Shown in pieces: positions 1-7,214 of a stretch of DNA of 40,853 bases. A program made the translations under genes and the position numbers. The notes beneath the pieces are model-generated. The model was not told the DNA's origin. It did no database searches and saw only the letters and a list, made by a program, of their open reading frames with translations. Source of the stretch: Nostoc sp. LEGE 12450 (GTDB taxonomy: Bacteria > Cyanobacteriota > Cyanobacteriia > Cyanobacteriales > Nostocaceae); the NCBI RefSeq assembly GCF_015206895.1, contig NZ_JADEXU010000066.1, positions 1 through 40,853 on the forward strand, read 5' to 3'. Position 1 is the stretch's first letter, and each line of letters starts with the position of its first letter.

Positions 1-49
1 GGCATTGTAAGAGTGATAGGATGTCGAACATGGGCGAATTGTAGTTTTT

Positions 50-77
50 GAGTTGTCGTTTGGGAAGACAACAACTC
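50..77. promoter_or_regulatory. small hairpin upstream of the effector gene
   Basis: Arms GAGTTGT (50-56) and ACAACTC (71-77) can pair. An alternative pairing GTTGTC/GACAAC overlaps them. It lies about 55 nt before the start of the effector gene, so it could sit in its leader. No clear promoter boxes were recognised in positions 1-132. A role is only inferred. Confidence 0.2.
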
Positions 78-132
78 TACTACAGAGCGCCCTCTCTCTT
101 CATACTCTTGTTTTGGCGAAGGTATTGTAACT

Positions 133-531
133 ATGGAACCTATTTCTATGATTATTGCTGCTTTAAGTGCTGGTGCGATCGCAGCTACTAAGGATACCGC
201 AGGAACAGCAGTTAAAGATGCCTATCAGGGGTTGAAAACCTTGATTAAGAAGAAGTTTGAAAGTGAACCAAAAGCACAAATGGTTCTCGAAGAACACGAA
301 ACAGATCCTGAAACCTATGAAGCACCACTTAAAAAGAAATTAGCGGAAGCTGGTGCTGATAAGGATGGGGAAATTATTAAAGCAGCCGAAGAGGTAATGA
401 AAAAAGAAGATCCTCAAGGATTTGAAGAAGGCAAATATAACACAAATGTAACAGTTCAAGGTGATGTATTTGGTGTGGCTGGAACCAACTCAGGAACGGT
501 TAATATTGGGCCAGTTACTAAGGGAAAATAA
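133..531 (+). CDS. Bell-like small effector with C-terminal amyloid-signalling-like motif
   Basis: A 132-residue protein. The N-terminal part (about 1-95) is predicted helical: a small-residue-rich hydrophobic stretch (SMIIAALSAGAIAA, 5-18) followed by a VKDAYQGLKTLI helix and lysine/glutamate-rich helices. This resembles the Bell domain, the bacterial membrane-targeting death domain reported next to NLR genes. The C terminus (about 105-126) holds GDVFGVAGTNSGTVNI, which recurs with one change near the N terminus of the downstream NTPase. That layout, motif at the end of the effector and at the start of the receptor, is the known arrangement of bacterial amyloid-signalling pairs. The start ATG follows an AAGG about 10 nt upstream. 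The two genes are 41 nt apart and probably co-transcribed. The Bell assignment rests on pattern and context. The cell-death role is inferred. Confidence 0.7.
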   Translation: MEPISMIIAALSAGAIAATKDTAGTAVKDAYQGLKTLIKKKFESEPKAQMVLEEHETDPETYEAPLKKKLAEAGADKDGEIIKAAEEVMKKEDPQGFEEGKYNTNVTVQGDVFGVAGTNSGTVNIGPVTKGK

Positions 532-572
532 ATCATTTTTAACTTTGTTTAATCAAACTTAATCAAATTGAA

Positions 573-3254
573 ATGATCGAACATCCTGGCAAAGTCATGA
601 CGGAAGGTGATGTATTAGGCGTTGCTGGAACGAATTCAGGAACTGTCAATATCACCTATATTTCTCGGACATCATCTGATACTGAAATTCATACCCGAAA
701 GCTGATTGAAGGTTCTCCTTATTTGGGATTAAGTAAATTTGAGACGGAAGATAGGAGTAAATTTTTTGGACGAGATGCTTGGATTAGTGAATTAACAGAT
801 CACTTCAAAAAAAATAATGTTCTTATGCTTTTAGGAGCATCAGGAAGTGGTAAGTCTTCCTTAATTCGAGCGGGGTTAATTCCTGCTTTAAAAGATCAGC
901 CTGGTTATGAACAATTAGTAAATTTAACCTTTGTTCCTGATGCAAACCCATTTCAATCTTTTCATAGTAGTCTTTTAGTAAAATATAAACAATCAGAAGC
1001 GAAACTAGCTCAAGATGTTAAAGAAGACACTCTTGTTAAAGTTGTGCAATCTCTTAAACTGGATTCTCAATGGCTGATTTTTGTAGATCAATTTGAGGAA
1101 TTATTCACCACAACACCAAAGAAGGAAAGAGATTTCTTCATAAAAAGCCTCATTCAATTAATTGAAAAATCTGATACTTCCGTTAAAGTTGTTCTGACTA
1201 TGCGGGCTGATTTTCTCGATAAATTAAGCCCTTATCCAAAATTAGGAAAAATCCATGATTCCTCTAGCCGAATGCTCACAGATATGGATGATAGTGAGCT
1301 AAGATTGGCAATTGCTGAACCTGCGGCTAGGAATGGAGTAACTTTTGAACAGGTATTAATTGAGCAAATTATTGCCGATTTTCATCAACAGGCTGGTTCT
1401 TTACCACTTTTGCAATATACTTTAAACGAATTGTGGAAAAAAGATAATATTCAAGACAGAGTTTTAAATACCAAGACTTATCAAGATTTGGGAGGAGTGA
1501 CGGGCGCACTCCAGCAACAGGCTGATAAAATATATGATCAATTTAATGAACAAGAAAGAAAAGCAGCACAAAATATTTTTATAGGATTAATCGGATTAGA
1601 ACGTAAAGAAGCTGTTAGTAAAAGGGCTGATATAACAGCTTTTGAGAAAGATGAGACACAAAAAAAAGTTCTGTATCAATTGATTGATAGTCGCCTTTTG
1701 GTAAGTAAAAGAGAAGACGGAAAAGCGACGGCTGAAGTGGCACATGAGGCATTACTTCGCTCTTGGAAAGTTTTACAGAATTTAATTCGGGACAAAGAAG
1801 AGATAATCGTCCTGGGAAATCGGTTATCTGCTGATGCGAAACAGTGGGATGAGTTACGCAAAAAAGATGCCCAAAAAGCCAATAGTGAACTCTGGAGCGG
1901 TTCTAAGCTGGTGCGAATTGTTGAGCTTGAAAAAGAGCAATCTTTCCCTAATTTTGATGAGGTGGCAAGAGAATTTATTAAGGTTAGTGTCGCTCAAGCA
2001 GAACGCCAAAAGAATGAAAAAATTAGAACAGCACGAACAATCGCAGCCGGTTCGTTGGTGGCGATGGTAATTAGCGGTGGATTGGGTTTGACGGCATGGA
2101 ATCAGAAAAACCAATCGGAACTCAATCAAGCCGAATCTCTTGGTCGATATTCTTTGTCTCTATTGAATGAAAATAAACAATTAGAGGCTTTTGTCCAAGC
2201 AATCAATGCGGGAAAAATTCTGCAAAGCCAACATACAACTAACCCAGAGGTAATGAATGCTTTGCAGGTAGTTAGTTTTCCAGGAAGAGAAAGCAACCGC
2301 TTGCAAGGACATGATAGCTCTGTCAATAGCGTCAGTTTTAGCGCCGACGGCAAGACATTGGCTTCTGGCAGTGATGACAAGACGATCAAACTCTGGAATC
2401 TAGAGACAGGAAAGGAAATCCACACCCTCAAGGGACATGATAGCTCTGTCACGAGCGTCAGTTTTAGCGCCGACGGCAAGACATTGGCTTCTGGCAGTTA
2501 TGACAAGACGATCAAACTCTGGAATCTAGAGACAGGAAAGGAAATCCGCACCCTCAAGGGACATGATAGCTCTGTCTTTAGCGTCAGTTTTAGCGCCGAC
2601 GGCAAGACTTTGGCTTCTGGCAGTTGGGACAAGACGATCAAACTCTGGAATCTAGAGACAGGAAAGGAAATCCGCACCCTCAAGGGACATGATCGCTCTG
2701 TCTTTAGCGTCAGTTTTAGCGCCGACAGCAAGACATTGGCTTCTGGCAGTAACAAGACGATCAAACTCTGGAATCTAGAGACAGGAAAGGAAATCCGCAC
2801 CCTCAAGGGACATGATAGCATTGTCTCTAGCGTCAGTTTTAGCGCCGACGGCAAGACATTGGCTTCTGGTAGTGATGACAAGACGATCAAACTCTGGAAT
2901 CTAGAGACAGGAAAGGAAATCCGCACCCTCAAGGGACATGATGGCTTTGTCAAGAGCGTCAGTTTTAGCGCCGACGGCAAGACATTGGCTTCTGGCAGTG
3001 AGGACAAGACGATCAAACTCTGGAATCTAGAGACAAGAAAGGAAATCCGCACCCTCAAAGGACATGATAGCTCTGTCAGGAGCGTCAGTTTTAGCGCCGA
3101 CGGCAAGACATTGGCTTCTGGCAGTTGGGACAGCACGATCAAACTCTGGAATCTAGAGACAGGAAAGGAAATCCGCACCCTCAAGGGACATGATGGCTTT
3201 GTCTTTAGCGTCAGTTTTAGCGCCGACGGCAAGACATTGGCTTCTGGCAGTTAG
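573..3254 (+). CDS. STAND/NLR-type NTPase with TM segment and WD40 repeats (ends at in-frame TAG)
   Basis: An 893-residue product as read to the first stop. Order: N-terminal motif GDVLGVAGTNSGTVNI (12-27) matching the upstream effector; FFGRDAW lead-in; NTPase with Walker A GASGSGKS (88-95), Walker B LIFVDQFEEL (about 168-177) and LTMRADFL (about 208-215); a winged-helix-like region with LPLLQYTLNELW; a transmembrane segment around 489-509; a helical linker (ESLGRYSLSLLNENKQ); then WD40 repeats from residue 579. In this family the repeats sense a ligand, the NTPase oligomerises, and the N-terminal motif templates the effector. Reading stops at TAG 3252-3254 inside the eighth WD40 unit, but the same frame continues to 3908 with four more intact units. 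ATG 597 is an alternative start that places the motif at the very N terminus. The truncated product would carry seven full blades and part of an eighth. Confidence 0.85.
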   Translation: MIEHPGKVMTEGDVLGVAGTNSGTVNITYISRTSSDTEIHTRKLIEGSPYLGLSKFETEDRSKFFGRDAWISELTDHFKKNNVLMLLGASGSGKSSLIRAGLIPALKDQPGYEQLVNLTFVPDANPFQSFHSSLLVKYKQSEAKLAQDVKEDTLVKVVQSLKLDSQWLIFVDQFEELFTTTPKKERDFFIKSLIQLIEKSDTSVKVVLTMRADFLDKLSPYPKLGKIHDSSSRMLTDMDDSELRLAIAEPAARNGVTFEQVLIEQIIADFHQQAGSLPLLQYTLNELWKKDNIQDRVLNTKTYQDLGGVTGALQQQADKIYDQFNEQERKAAQNIFIGLIGLERKEAVSKRADITAFEKDETQKKVLYQLIDSRLLVSKREDGKATAEVAHEALLRSWKVLQNLIRDKEEIIVLGNRLSADAKQWDELRKKDAQKANSELWSGSKLVRIVELEKEQSFPNFDEVAREFIKVSVAQAERQKNEKIRTARTIAAGSLVAMVISGGLGLTAWNQKNQSELNQAESLGRYSLSLLNENKQLEAFVQAINAGKILQSQHTTNPEVMNALQVVSFPGRESNRLQGHDSSVNSVSFSADGKTLASGSDDKTIKLWNLETGKEIHTLKGHDSSVTSVSFSADGKTLASGSYDKTIKLWNLETGKEIRTLKGHDSSVFSVSFSADGKTLASGSWDKTIKLWNLETGKEIRTLKGHDRSVFSVSFSADSKTLASGSNKTIKLWNLETGKEIRTLKGHDSIVSSVSFSADGKTLASGSDDKTIKLWNLETGKEIRTLKGHDGFVKSVSFSADGKTLASGSEDKTIKLWNLETRKEIRTLKGHDSSVRSVSFSADGKTLASGSWDSTIKLWNLETGKEIRTLKGHDGFVFSVSFSADGKTLASGS

Positions 3255-3786
3255 GACAACACGATCAAACTCTGGAATCTAGAGACAGGAAAGGAAATCC
3301 GCACCCTCAAAGGACATGATCGCTTTGTCACGAGCGTCAGTTTTAGCGCCGACGGCAAGACATTGGCTTCTGGTAGTGATGACAAGACGATCAAACTCTG
3401 GAATCTAGAGACAGGAAAGGAAATCCGCACCCTCAAGAGACATGATAGCTCTGTCACGAGCGTCAGTTTTAGCGCCGACGGCAAGACATTGGCTTCTGGT
3501 AGTGATGACAAGACGATCAAACTCTGGAATCTAGAGACAGGAAAGGAAATCCGCACCCTCAAGGGACATGATGGCTTTGTCTTAAGCGTTAGTTTGAGCG
3601 CCGACGGCAAGACATTGGCTTCTGGCAGTGAGGACAAGACGATCAAACTCTGGAATCTAGAGACAGGAAAGGAAATCCGCACTCTCAAGGGACATGATAG
3701 CTTTGTCTATAGCGTCAGTTTTAGCGCCGACGGCAAGACATTGGCTTCTGGCAGTTTGGACAGCACGATCAAACTCTGGAATCTTC
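2307..3786 (+). repeat. array of 12 near-identical 126-nt WD40 units
   Basis: Twelve units start GHD (one KRHD) with a 42-residue (126 nt) period, the first at 2307 and the last at 3690. One unit (the fourth) has lost a codon, reading GSNKT instead of GSDDKT. Most of each unit is identical at DNA level, for example the stretch coding for SVSFSADGKTLASGS. Differences cluster at unit positions 4, 5, 7, 23 and 25. That pattern indicates recent amplification and homogenisation with variation kept at a few surface positions. The last unit runs into a non-repeat C-terminal tail (LELDSLMGRICDLVRGYL). Confidence 0.95.
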
Positions 3787-3908
3787 CAGATTTAGAGTTA
3801 GATTCTTTAATGGGGCGCATTTGTGATTTGGTGCGGGGTTATTTACAAAATAATCCTAACGTTAGCGAGAGTGACAGGCACTTGTGCGACGGTATTGGCA
3901 AGGAGTAG
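3255..3908 (+). pseudogene. in-frame continuation of the WD40 protein after an amber codon
   Basis: This is the same reading frame as the NTPase gene at 573, separated only by TAG 3252-3254. It carries the rest of WD40 unit 8, units 9-12, and a family-typical C-terminal tail ending at TAA/TAG-bounded 3908. The other units read TGG, GAT, TAT, GAG or TTG at the codon that is TAG here, so a single TGG to TAG transition explains the break. ATG 3363 lies within repeat sequence and has no ribosome-binding site, so separate translation is unlikely. It is either a recent nonsense mutation, a phase-variable state reversible by recombination between units, or a read-through site. Confidence 0.75.
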
Positions 3909-3966
3909 GGGGCAGGAGAGCAGGGAGAAAAGGGTTTTAACCTTTGTGTTGTGGGGAAATATTAAA

Positions 3967-4059
3967 GACGATCGCGCTTTAAAAAAACTTGAGGGGCGAT
4001 CGCACTTTGGGGAAAGATTAAAGGCGATCGCATTTTCGGGAAAGTTCACAGGCGATTGG
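3967..4059 (+). repeat. 28-nt HIP1-containing tandem repeats upstream of the toxin-antitoxin genes
   Basis: Units begin at 3967, 3995, 4023 and 4051, exactly 28 nt apart. Each starts with a form of GGCGATCGC followed by ACTTTGGGGAAA-like sequence. The fourth is partial, and a further GGGCGATCGCC abuts the antitoxin start. The same unit recurs downstream of the toxin at 4756. The rest of 3909-4097 shows no gene. Confidence 0.8.
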
Positions 4060-4097
4060 TATACTGAGAGCAACTTTTAGAAAGGGCGATCGCCATC

Positions 4098-4346
4098 ATG
4101 ACGACACGCGAACTCTTATTCCAAGAACTAGCAAACACGTCCGATGAACTCTTGCTACCAGTGCTGCAATTTTTGCAATTTCTCAAAGCGCATCCGATTC
4201 AATCTGCTGAACTTGAACTGGACACTTTGGAAACCATCATCAGTCTTCGGCAGGGATTAGCCGAGTTTGATCGCGGTGAAGGACTTCCCGCTACTCAAGC
4301 CTTAGAAGAACTGCGTCATCGACTCCAGATTCCCCCTCGCCCATGA
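4098..4346 (+). CDS. putative antitoxin of a type II toxin-antitoxin pair
   Basis: An 82-residue acidic protein. The N-terminal half is leucine-rich and helical (LLFQELANTSDELLLPVLQF), and the C-terminal half contains SLRQGLAEFDRGEGLPATQA, a form seen in cyanobacterial antitoxins partnered with ParE/RelE toxins. It would bind and neutralise the toxin encoded next and probably repress the operon. No clear ribbon-helix-helix motif was recognised. The stop codon overlaps the toxin start by 4 nt (ATGA at 4343-4346), the usual translational coupling. Identification depends mainly on length, acidity and the partner gene. Confidence 0.7.
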   Translation: MTTRELLFQELANTSDELLLPVLQFLQFLKAHPIQSAELELDTLETIISLRQGLAEFDRGEGLPATQALEELRHRLQIPPRP

Positions 4347-4660
4347 CTTATCAGGTTTTGATCCAGCCAACCGCGTTTCAAGACATAGAAAACACTTACC
4401 GTTGGATGTGTGACAACCTTGATGCTGAAACTGCTAATCAATGGTATTACGACCTGCAAGATGAGATTGCCTCCCTGCACCTGTTTCCCAAACGATGCCC
4501 AATAGCGCCCGAAGCACAAGCGATTGGGCGAGAAATTCGTCAACTCTTCGTCGGTAAACGTAGACAATATCGAGTATTGTTTGTGGTTGAGGAGGATGTT
4601 GTAGCTATTATTCATGTCCGCCACAGTCGTCAAGCGCCTATTGAACCTGATGCAGAGTAG
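4343..4660 (+). CDS. ParE/RelE-superfamily toxin
   Basis: A 105-residue protein of normal family length. It starts with the TYQVLIQPTAFQDIENTYRW pattern (strand then helix), continues with a helix containing WYYDLQDEIASLHLFPKRCP, and ends with IRQLFVGKRRQYRVLFVVEE and VVAIIHVRHSRQ. These match the ParE/RelE fold, including the late basic residues and the RH.R end. RelE members cleave mRNA on the ribosome and ParE members poison gyrase; the sequence does not separate the two here. The ATG overlaps the antitoxin stop. The module is flanked on both sides by the same 28-nt HIP1 repeat. Confidence 0.85.
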   Translation: MTYQVLIQPTAFQDIENTYRWMCDNLDAETANQWYYDLQDEIASLHLFPKRCPIAPEAQAIGREIRQLFVGKRRQYRVLFVVEEDVVAIIHVRHSRQAPIEPDAE

Positions 4661-4755
4661 GCGATCGCGCTACGCAACACAAGATATCAGCAGCATTTTG
4701 AATGGTGACAGATAAGGGGCGATCGTTGAAAAGCTGATTTTACCAATATGCTATC

Positions 4756-4811
4756 GGCGATCGCACTTTGGGTAAACTTCAGTGGCGATCGCACTTTGAG
4801 GAACGAAACCC
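4756..4811 (+). repeat. second block of 28-nt HIP1 repeats, downstream of the toxin
   Basis: Two units start at 4756 and 4784, each opening GGCGATCGCACTTTG. They match the units at 3967-4059, so the toxin-antitoxin pair sits between two blocks of one repeat family. A looser copy (GGGGCGATCG) lies near 4717. The spacer 4661-5173 shows no gene. It also holds the motif CTACGGGACGCTACGCG (about 4851-4867), a common Nostocales dispersed sequence. Confidence 0.75.
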
Positions 4812-4915
4812 AAAATTTTCATTGATTTGTTGGGTTTTACTTCCCTACGGGACGCTACGCGAAGGTTCAACTCAACCTATAGAGTTTATGGTTTTAATCA
4901 AGTGCCCAAAAACAA

Positions 4916-4954
4916 GATCCCCCTAGTCGCATTTTTCATCGCGCTAGGGGGATC
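4916..4954. terminator. strong hairpin, possible terminator
   Basis: Perfect 11-bp arms GATCCCCCTAG (4916-4926) and CTAGGGGGATC (4944-4954), extended inward by CGC/GCG after a one-base bulge. On the minus strand it is followed by a T-rich run (TTGTTTTTG). On the plus strand no T-run follows. No minus-strand gene ends here, so it may be a mobile hairpin repeat rather than a working terminator. Confidence 0.45.
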
Positions 4955-5173
4955 ACATATATGGTAGTCTATAAGAGGTTCGGTATAGTTCCTTACGAAT
5001 CGATTCTATAGCCTATATTTCAGTTTGGGTAGTATTACCATTAGAATTTATAGTATTTTTACAGCTTCTTAATGAATGCTTCATCCTTGTTCTTCCCTAG
5101 AGAAGCGGTATATGTAAGTATGACAGTACGTAATGTGCGTAACTTGTCATTTTTGTGAGTATCTGTAAAAAAT

Positions 5174-5737
5174 ATGAAATTTAAGATTGTTGCTACCGTC
5201 GTTTTGCTAGCTTGTTTTGGGTTTGCAGAGCAGGCCCTAGCGTTAAATCAACTAGATTTAGACCAGTTAAAGGCAACAAGTGCCTGTCCCCGATGTAATT
5301 TGAGTGGTGCTGACCTAACTCAACTGAATCTAACTGGAGCAAATTTGCGAGGGGCTGACTTGAGTGGTGCAACATTATCTAAAGCTAATCTTACCAATGC
5401 CGACCTCACCGGTGCAAATTTAGAAGGTGCGATTCTGAATTCGGTCAATCTTATAGGTGCTTCCTTAACCGGAGCAAATTTGAAATCAGCATCTCTAGAA
5501 AACGCTGATTTATCTTATGCCGGTTTCATCAGTGCCAATTTGGAAGCAGCAAACTTAAAAGATGCTAAATTGCAGTTTACTAATTTTCGGGGGGCTAACT
5601 TCCGACTAACAACTATGGCGAATGGTGTCGTCACCTCCGATAAGCCCTATGGTTGGTCTTTAGAGCGTCAAAATCCCAGAGAATGTAACGAGTTCAAACC
5701 CGAAAATACTCTAGGCACAACCTGTTATTCAAAATAA
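5174..5737 (+). CDS. secreted pentapeptide-repeat protein
   Basis: A 187-residue protein. Residues 1-23 form a signal peptide (MKFKIVATVVLLACFGFAEQ followed by ALA), so it should reach the periplasm or thylakoid lumen. After a short lead with a CPRC pair (about 38-41) come consecutive A(D/N)LxG-type pentapeptides (SGADL, TGANL, RGADL, SGATL and so on) to about residue 145. These would fold as a right-handed quadrilateral beta helix. The tail contains two more cysteines (ECNEF, TTCYS) that could pair with the N-terminal CxxC. Substrate and partner are unknown for this family in cyanobacteria. It appears to be a single-gene unit. Confidence 0.85.
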   Translation: MKFKIVATVVLLACFGFAEQALALNQLDLDQLKATSACPRCNLSGADLTQLNLTGANLRGADLSGATLSKANLTNADLTGANLEGAILNSVNLIGASLTGANLKSASLENADLSYAGFISANLEAANLKDAKLQFTNFRGANFRLTTMANGVVTSDKPYGWSLERQNPRECNEFKPENTLGTTCYSK

Positions 5738-5739
5738 AT

Positions 5740-5880
5740 TGAGAATTGGGAATGGGGAATTGGGAAGAGGACTTGGGGACAAGGAGAATTGGGGACAAGG
5801 GGAAAGACTTGTTTCAAGTTCTCACCTCTTGTCCCTTGCCCCCTGCCTCCTGCCCCCTGCCCCTTTACCTATCCTGGTAT
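5740..5880. repeat. low-complexity spacer repeat with complementary arms
   Basis: Purine-rich GGGAATTGGGAA / GGGGACAAGG runs (about 5745-5805) are followed by pyrimidine-rich CTTGTCCCTTGCCCC / CCTGCCCC runs (about 5825-5865). The two halves can pair as an imperfect long hairpin. The same style recurs at 23256, 36578 and 38060 in this window. A 62-codon open frame here is an artefact of the repeat. Confidence 0.7.
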
Positions 5881-5946
5881 AGCAAAAGCATTTTGTTTGT
5901 TAATGGTTCTTTATCATGGGAAAAAAGCTTGTAGTTAATTGAATTG

Positions 5947-7131
5947 ATGCTTACCCATATTAAAGACTTAGCAACAAAACTAGCGCCTCGCTTGATTGAA
6001 ATTCGCCGCCACATCCACTCTCACCCAGAACTCAGTGGTCAAGAGTACCAAACAGCAGCCTTCGTAGCTGGTGTTTTGTCTTCCAGTGGTCTGCACGTAC
6101 AAGAGGGAGTTGGCAAAACGGGCGTAGTTGGAGAACTCCAAGGCACTGGCCAAAATGACCGTTTATTGGCAATTCGCACCGATATGGATGCCTTACCAAT
6201 TCAAGAGGGCACAAATTTGGAATACGCCTCTCGTGCAGAGGGTATTATGCACGCTTGTGGTCACGATGTTCATACCACCGTGGGGTTAGGAACAGCGATG
6301 GTTCTGTCTCAAATGGCAGAGGAATTAGGTGGGAAAGTGCGGTTTTTATTTCAACCAGCCGAGGAAATTGCTCAAGGGGCAAGCTGGATGGTGAAAGATG
6401 GGGCAATGGAAAACGTCTCAGCTGTATTAGGGGTTCATGTTTTCCCTTCTATACCCGCAGGATCTATTGGCGTGCGTTACGGGGCTTTAACAGCCGCCGC
6501 AGATGATTTAGAAATTCTAATTATGGGAGAATCTGGGCACGGTGCGCGTCCTCATGAGGCCATTGATGCAATTTGGATTGCTTGCCAAGTTATTACTGCA
6601 TTGCAACAAGCGATCAGCCGAACGCAGAACCCCTTGCGTCCTGTAGTATTGAGTATCGGGAAGATTAATGGTGGCAGAGCGCCGAATATAATTGCTGATA
6701 AGGTGCAATTATTGGGAACCGTGCGATCGCTCCATCCCGAAACCCGTGCCCATCTCCCAAACTGGATTGAAAACATTGTATCTAGTGTCTGCCAGACCTA
6801 CGGGGCAAAGTATCAAGTCAATTATCGCCAGGGTGTACCCAGTGTTCAAAATGATTATGCTTTGACGCAATTGTTACAATCAGCCGCAGAAGAAGCGTGG
6901 AGTAGCGATCGCGTTCAAGTTTTACCCGAACCTTCCCTTGGTGCTGAAGATTTTTCTATGTATTTGGAACACGTCCCTGGTTCGATGTTTCGCTTGGGTG
7001 TCGGCTATAAAGAAAGAATCATTAACCACCCATTACACCATCCCCAATTTGAAGTCGATGAATCTGCCATTATCACTGGGGTTGTAACTATGGCGTATGC
7101 CGCTTATAAATATTGTCAGCAAAATTCTTAA
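5947..7131 (+). CDS. M20D-family N-acyl-amino-acid amidohydrolase / carboxypeptidase
   Basis: About 394 residues. It hydrolyses an N-acyl or amide bond of amino-acid derivatives in the cytoplasm using a metal pair. Visible family motifs: RRHIHSHPELSGQE at the N terminus, HACGHDVHTT (metal-binding His and Asp), FQPAEEIAQGA (catalytic/metal Glu), GVHVFP, a dimerisation insert with GESGHGARPHEAIDAI, and the C-terminal metal His in HHPQFEVDE. Length fits the hippurate hydrolase/amidohydrolase group. Translation could start at TTG 5944, but the adjacent ATG 5947 is more likely. An intrinsic terminator follows. The exact substrate (hippurate-like, indole-acetyl or other acyl amino acid) cannot be read from sequence. 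Confidence 0.9.
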   Translation: MLTHIKDLATKLAPRLIEIRRHIHSHPELSGQEYQTAAFVAGVLSSSGLHVQEGVGKTGVVGELQGTGQNDRLLAIRTDMDALPIQEGTNLEYASRAEGIMHACGHDVHTTVGLGTAMVLSQMAEELGGKVRFLFQPAEEIAQGASWMVKDGAMENVSAVLGVHVFPSIPAGSIGVRYGALTAAADDLEILIMGESGHGARPHEAIDAIWIACQVITALQQAISRTQNPLRPVVLSIGKINGGRAPNIIADKVQLLGTVRSLHPETRAHLPNWIENIVSSVCQTYGAKYQVNYRQGVPSVQNDYALTQLLQSAAEEAWSSDRVQVLPEPSLGAEDFSMYLEHVPGSMFRLGVGYKERIINHPLHHPQFEVDESAIITGVVTMAYAAYKYCQQNS

Positions 7132-7135
7132 ACAA

Positions 7136-7174
7136 CAAAAGCTCCCAGCGCTTTGTGCTGGAAGCTTTTGTTTA
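7136..7174 (+). terminator. intrinsic terminator of the amidohydrolase gene
   Basis: Arms CAAAAGCTCCCAGC and GCTGGAAGCTTTTG (one mismatch) with a short loop, followed by TTT. It starts 5 nt after the stop codon. The stem is nearly symmetric, so it may also serve the convergent hemerythrin gene, which ends at 7215. Confidence 0.75.
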
Positions 7175-7214
7175 ACTAACTTGTTTTAGCGGATATAGAA
7201 AGCTCAAAAGCATC

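Noticed and set aside
1676..2129. Short overlapping frames on both strands in the NTPase gene
   Set aside because: They lie wholly inside a well-supported coding region with clear domain motifs.
2498..3688. Long open frames on the minus strand opposite the WD40 array
   Set aside because: The 126-nt repeat is a multiple of three, so a stop-free antisense frame is repeated by necessity. The peptide is repetitive and has no start signals.
3967..4811. CRISPR array
   Set aside because: The 28-nt units are contiguous copies with no unique spacers of constant length between repeats, and no cas gene is near.
5746..5934. 62-codon frame after the pentapeptide gene
   Set aside because: It is built from low-complexity spacer repeat and has no protein-like composition.
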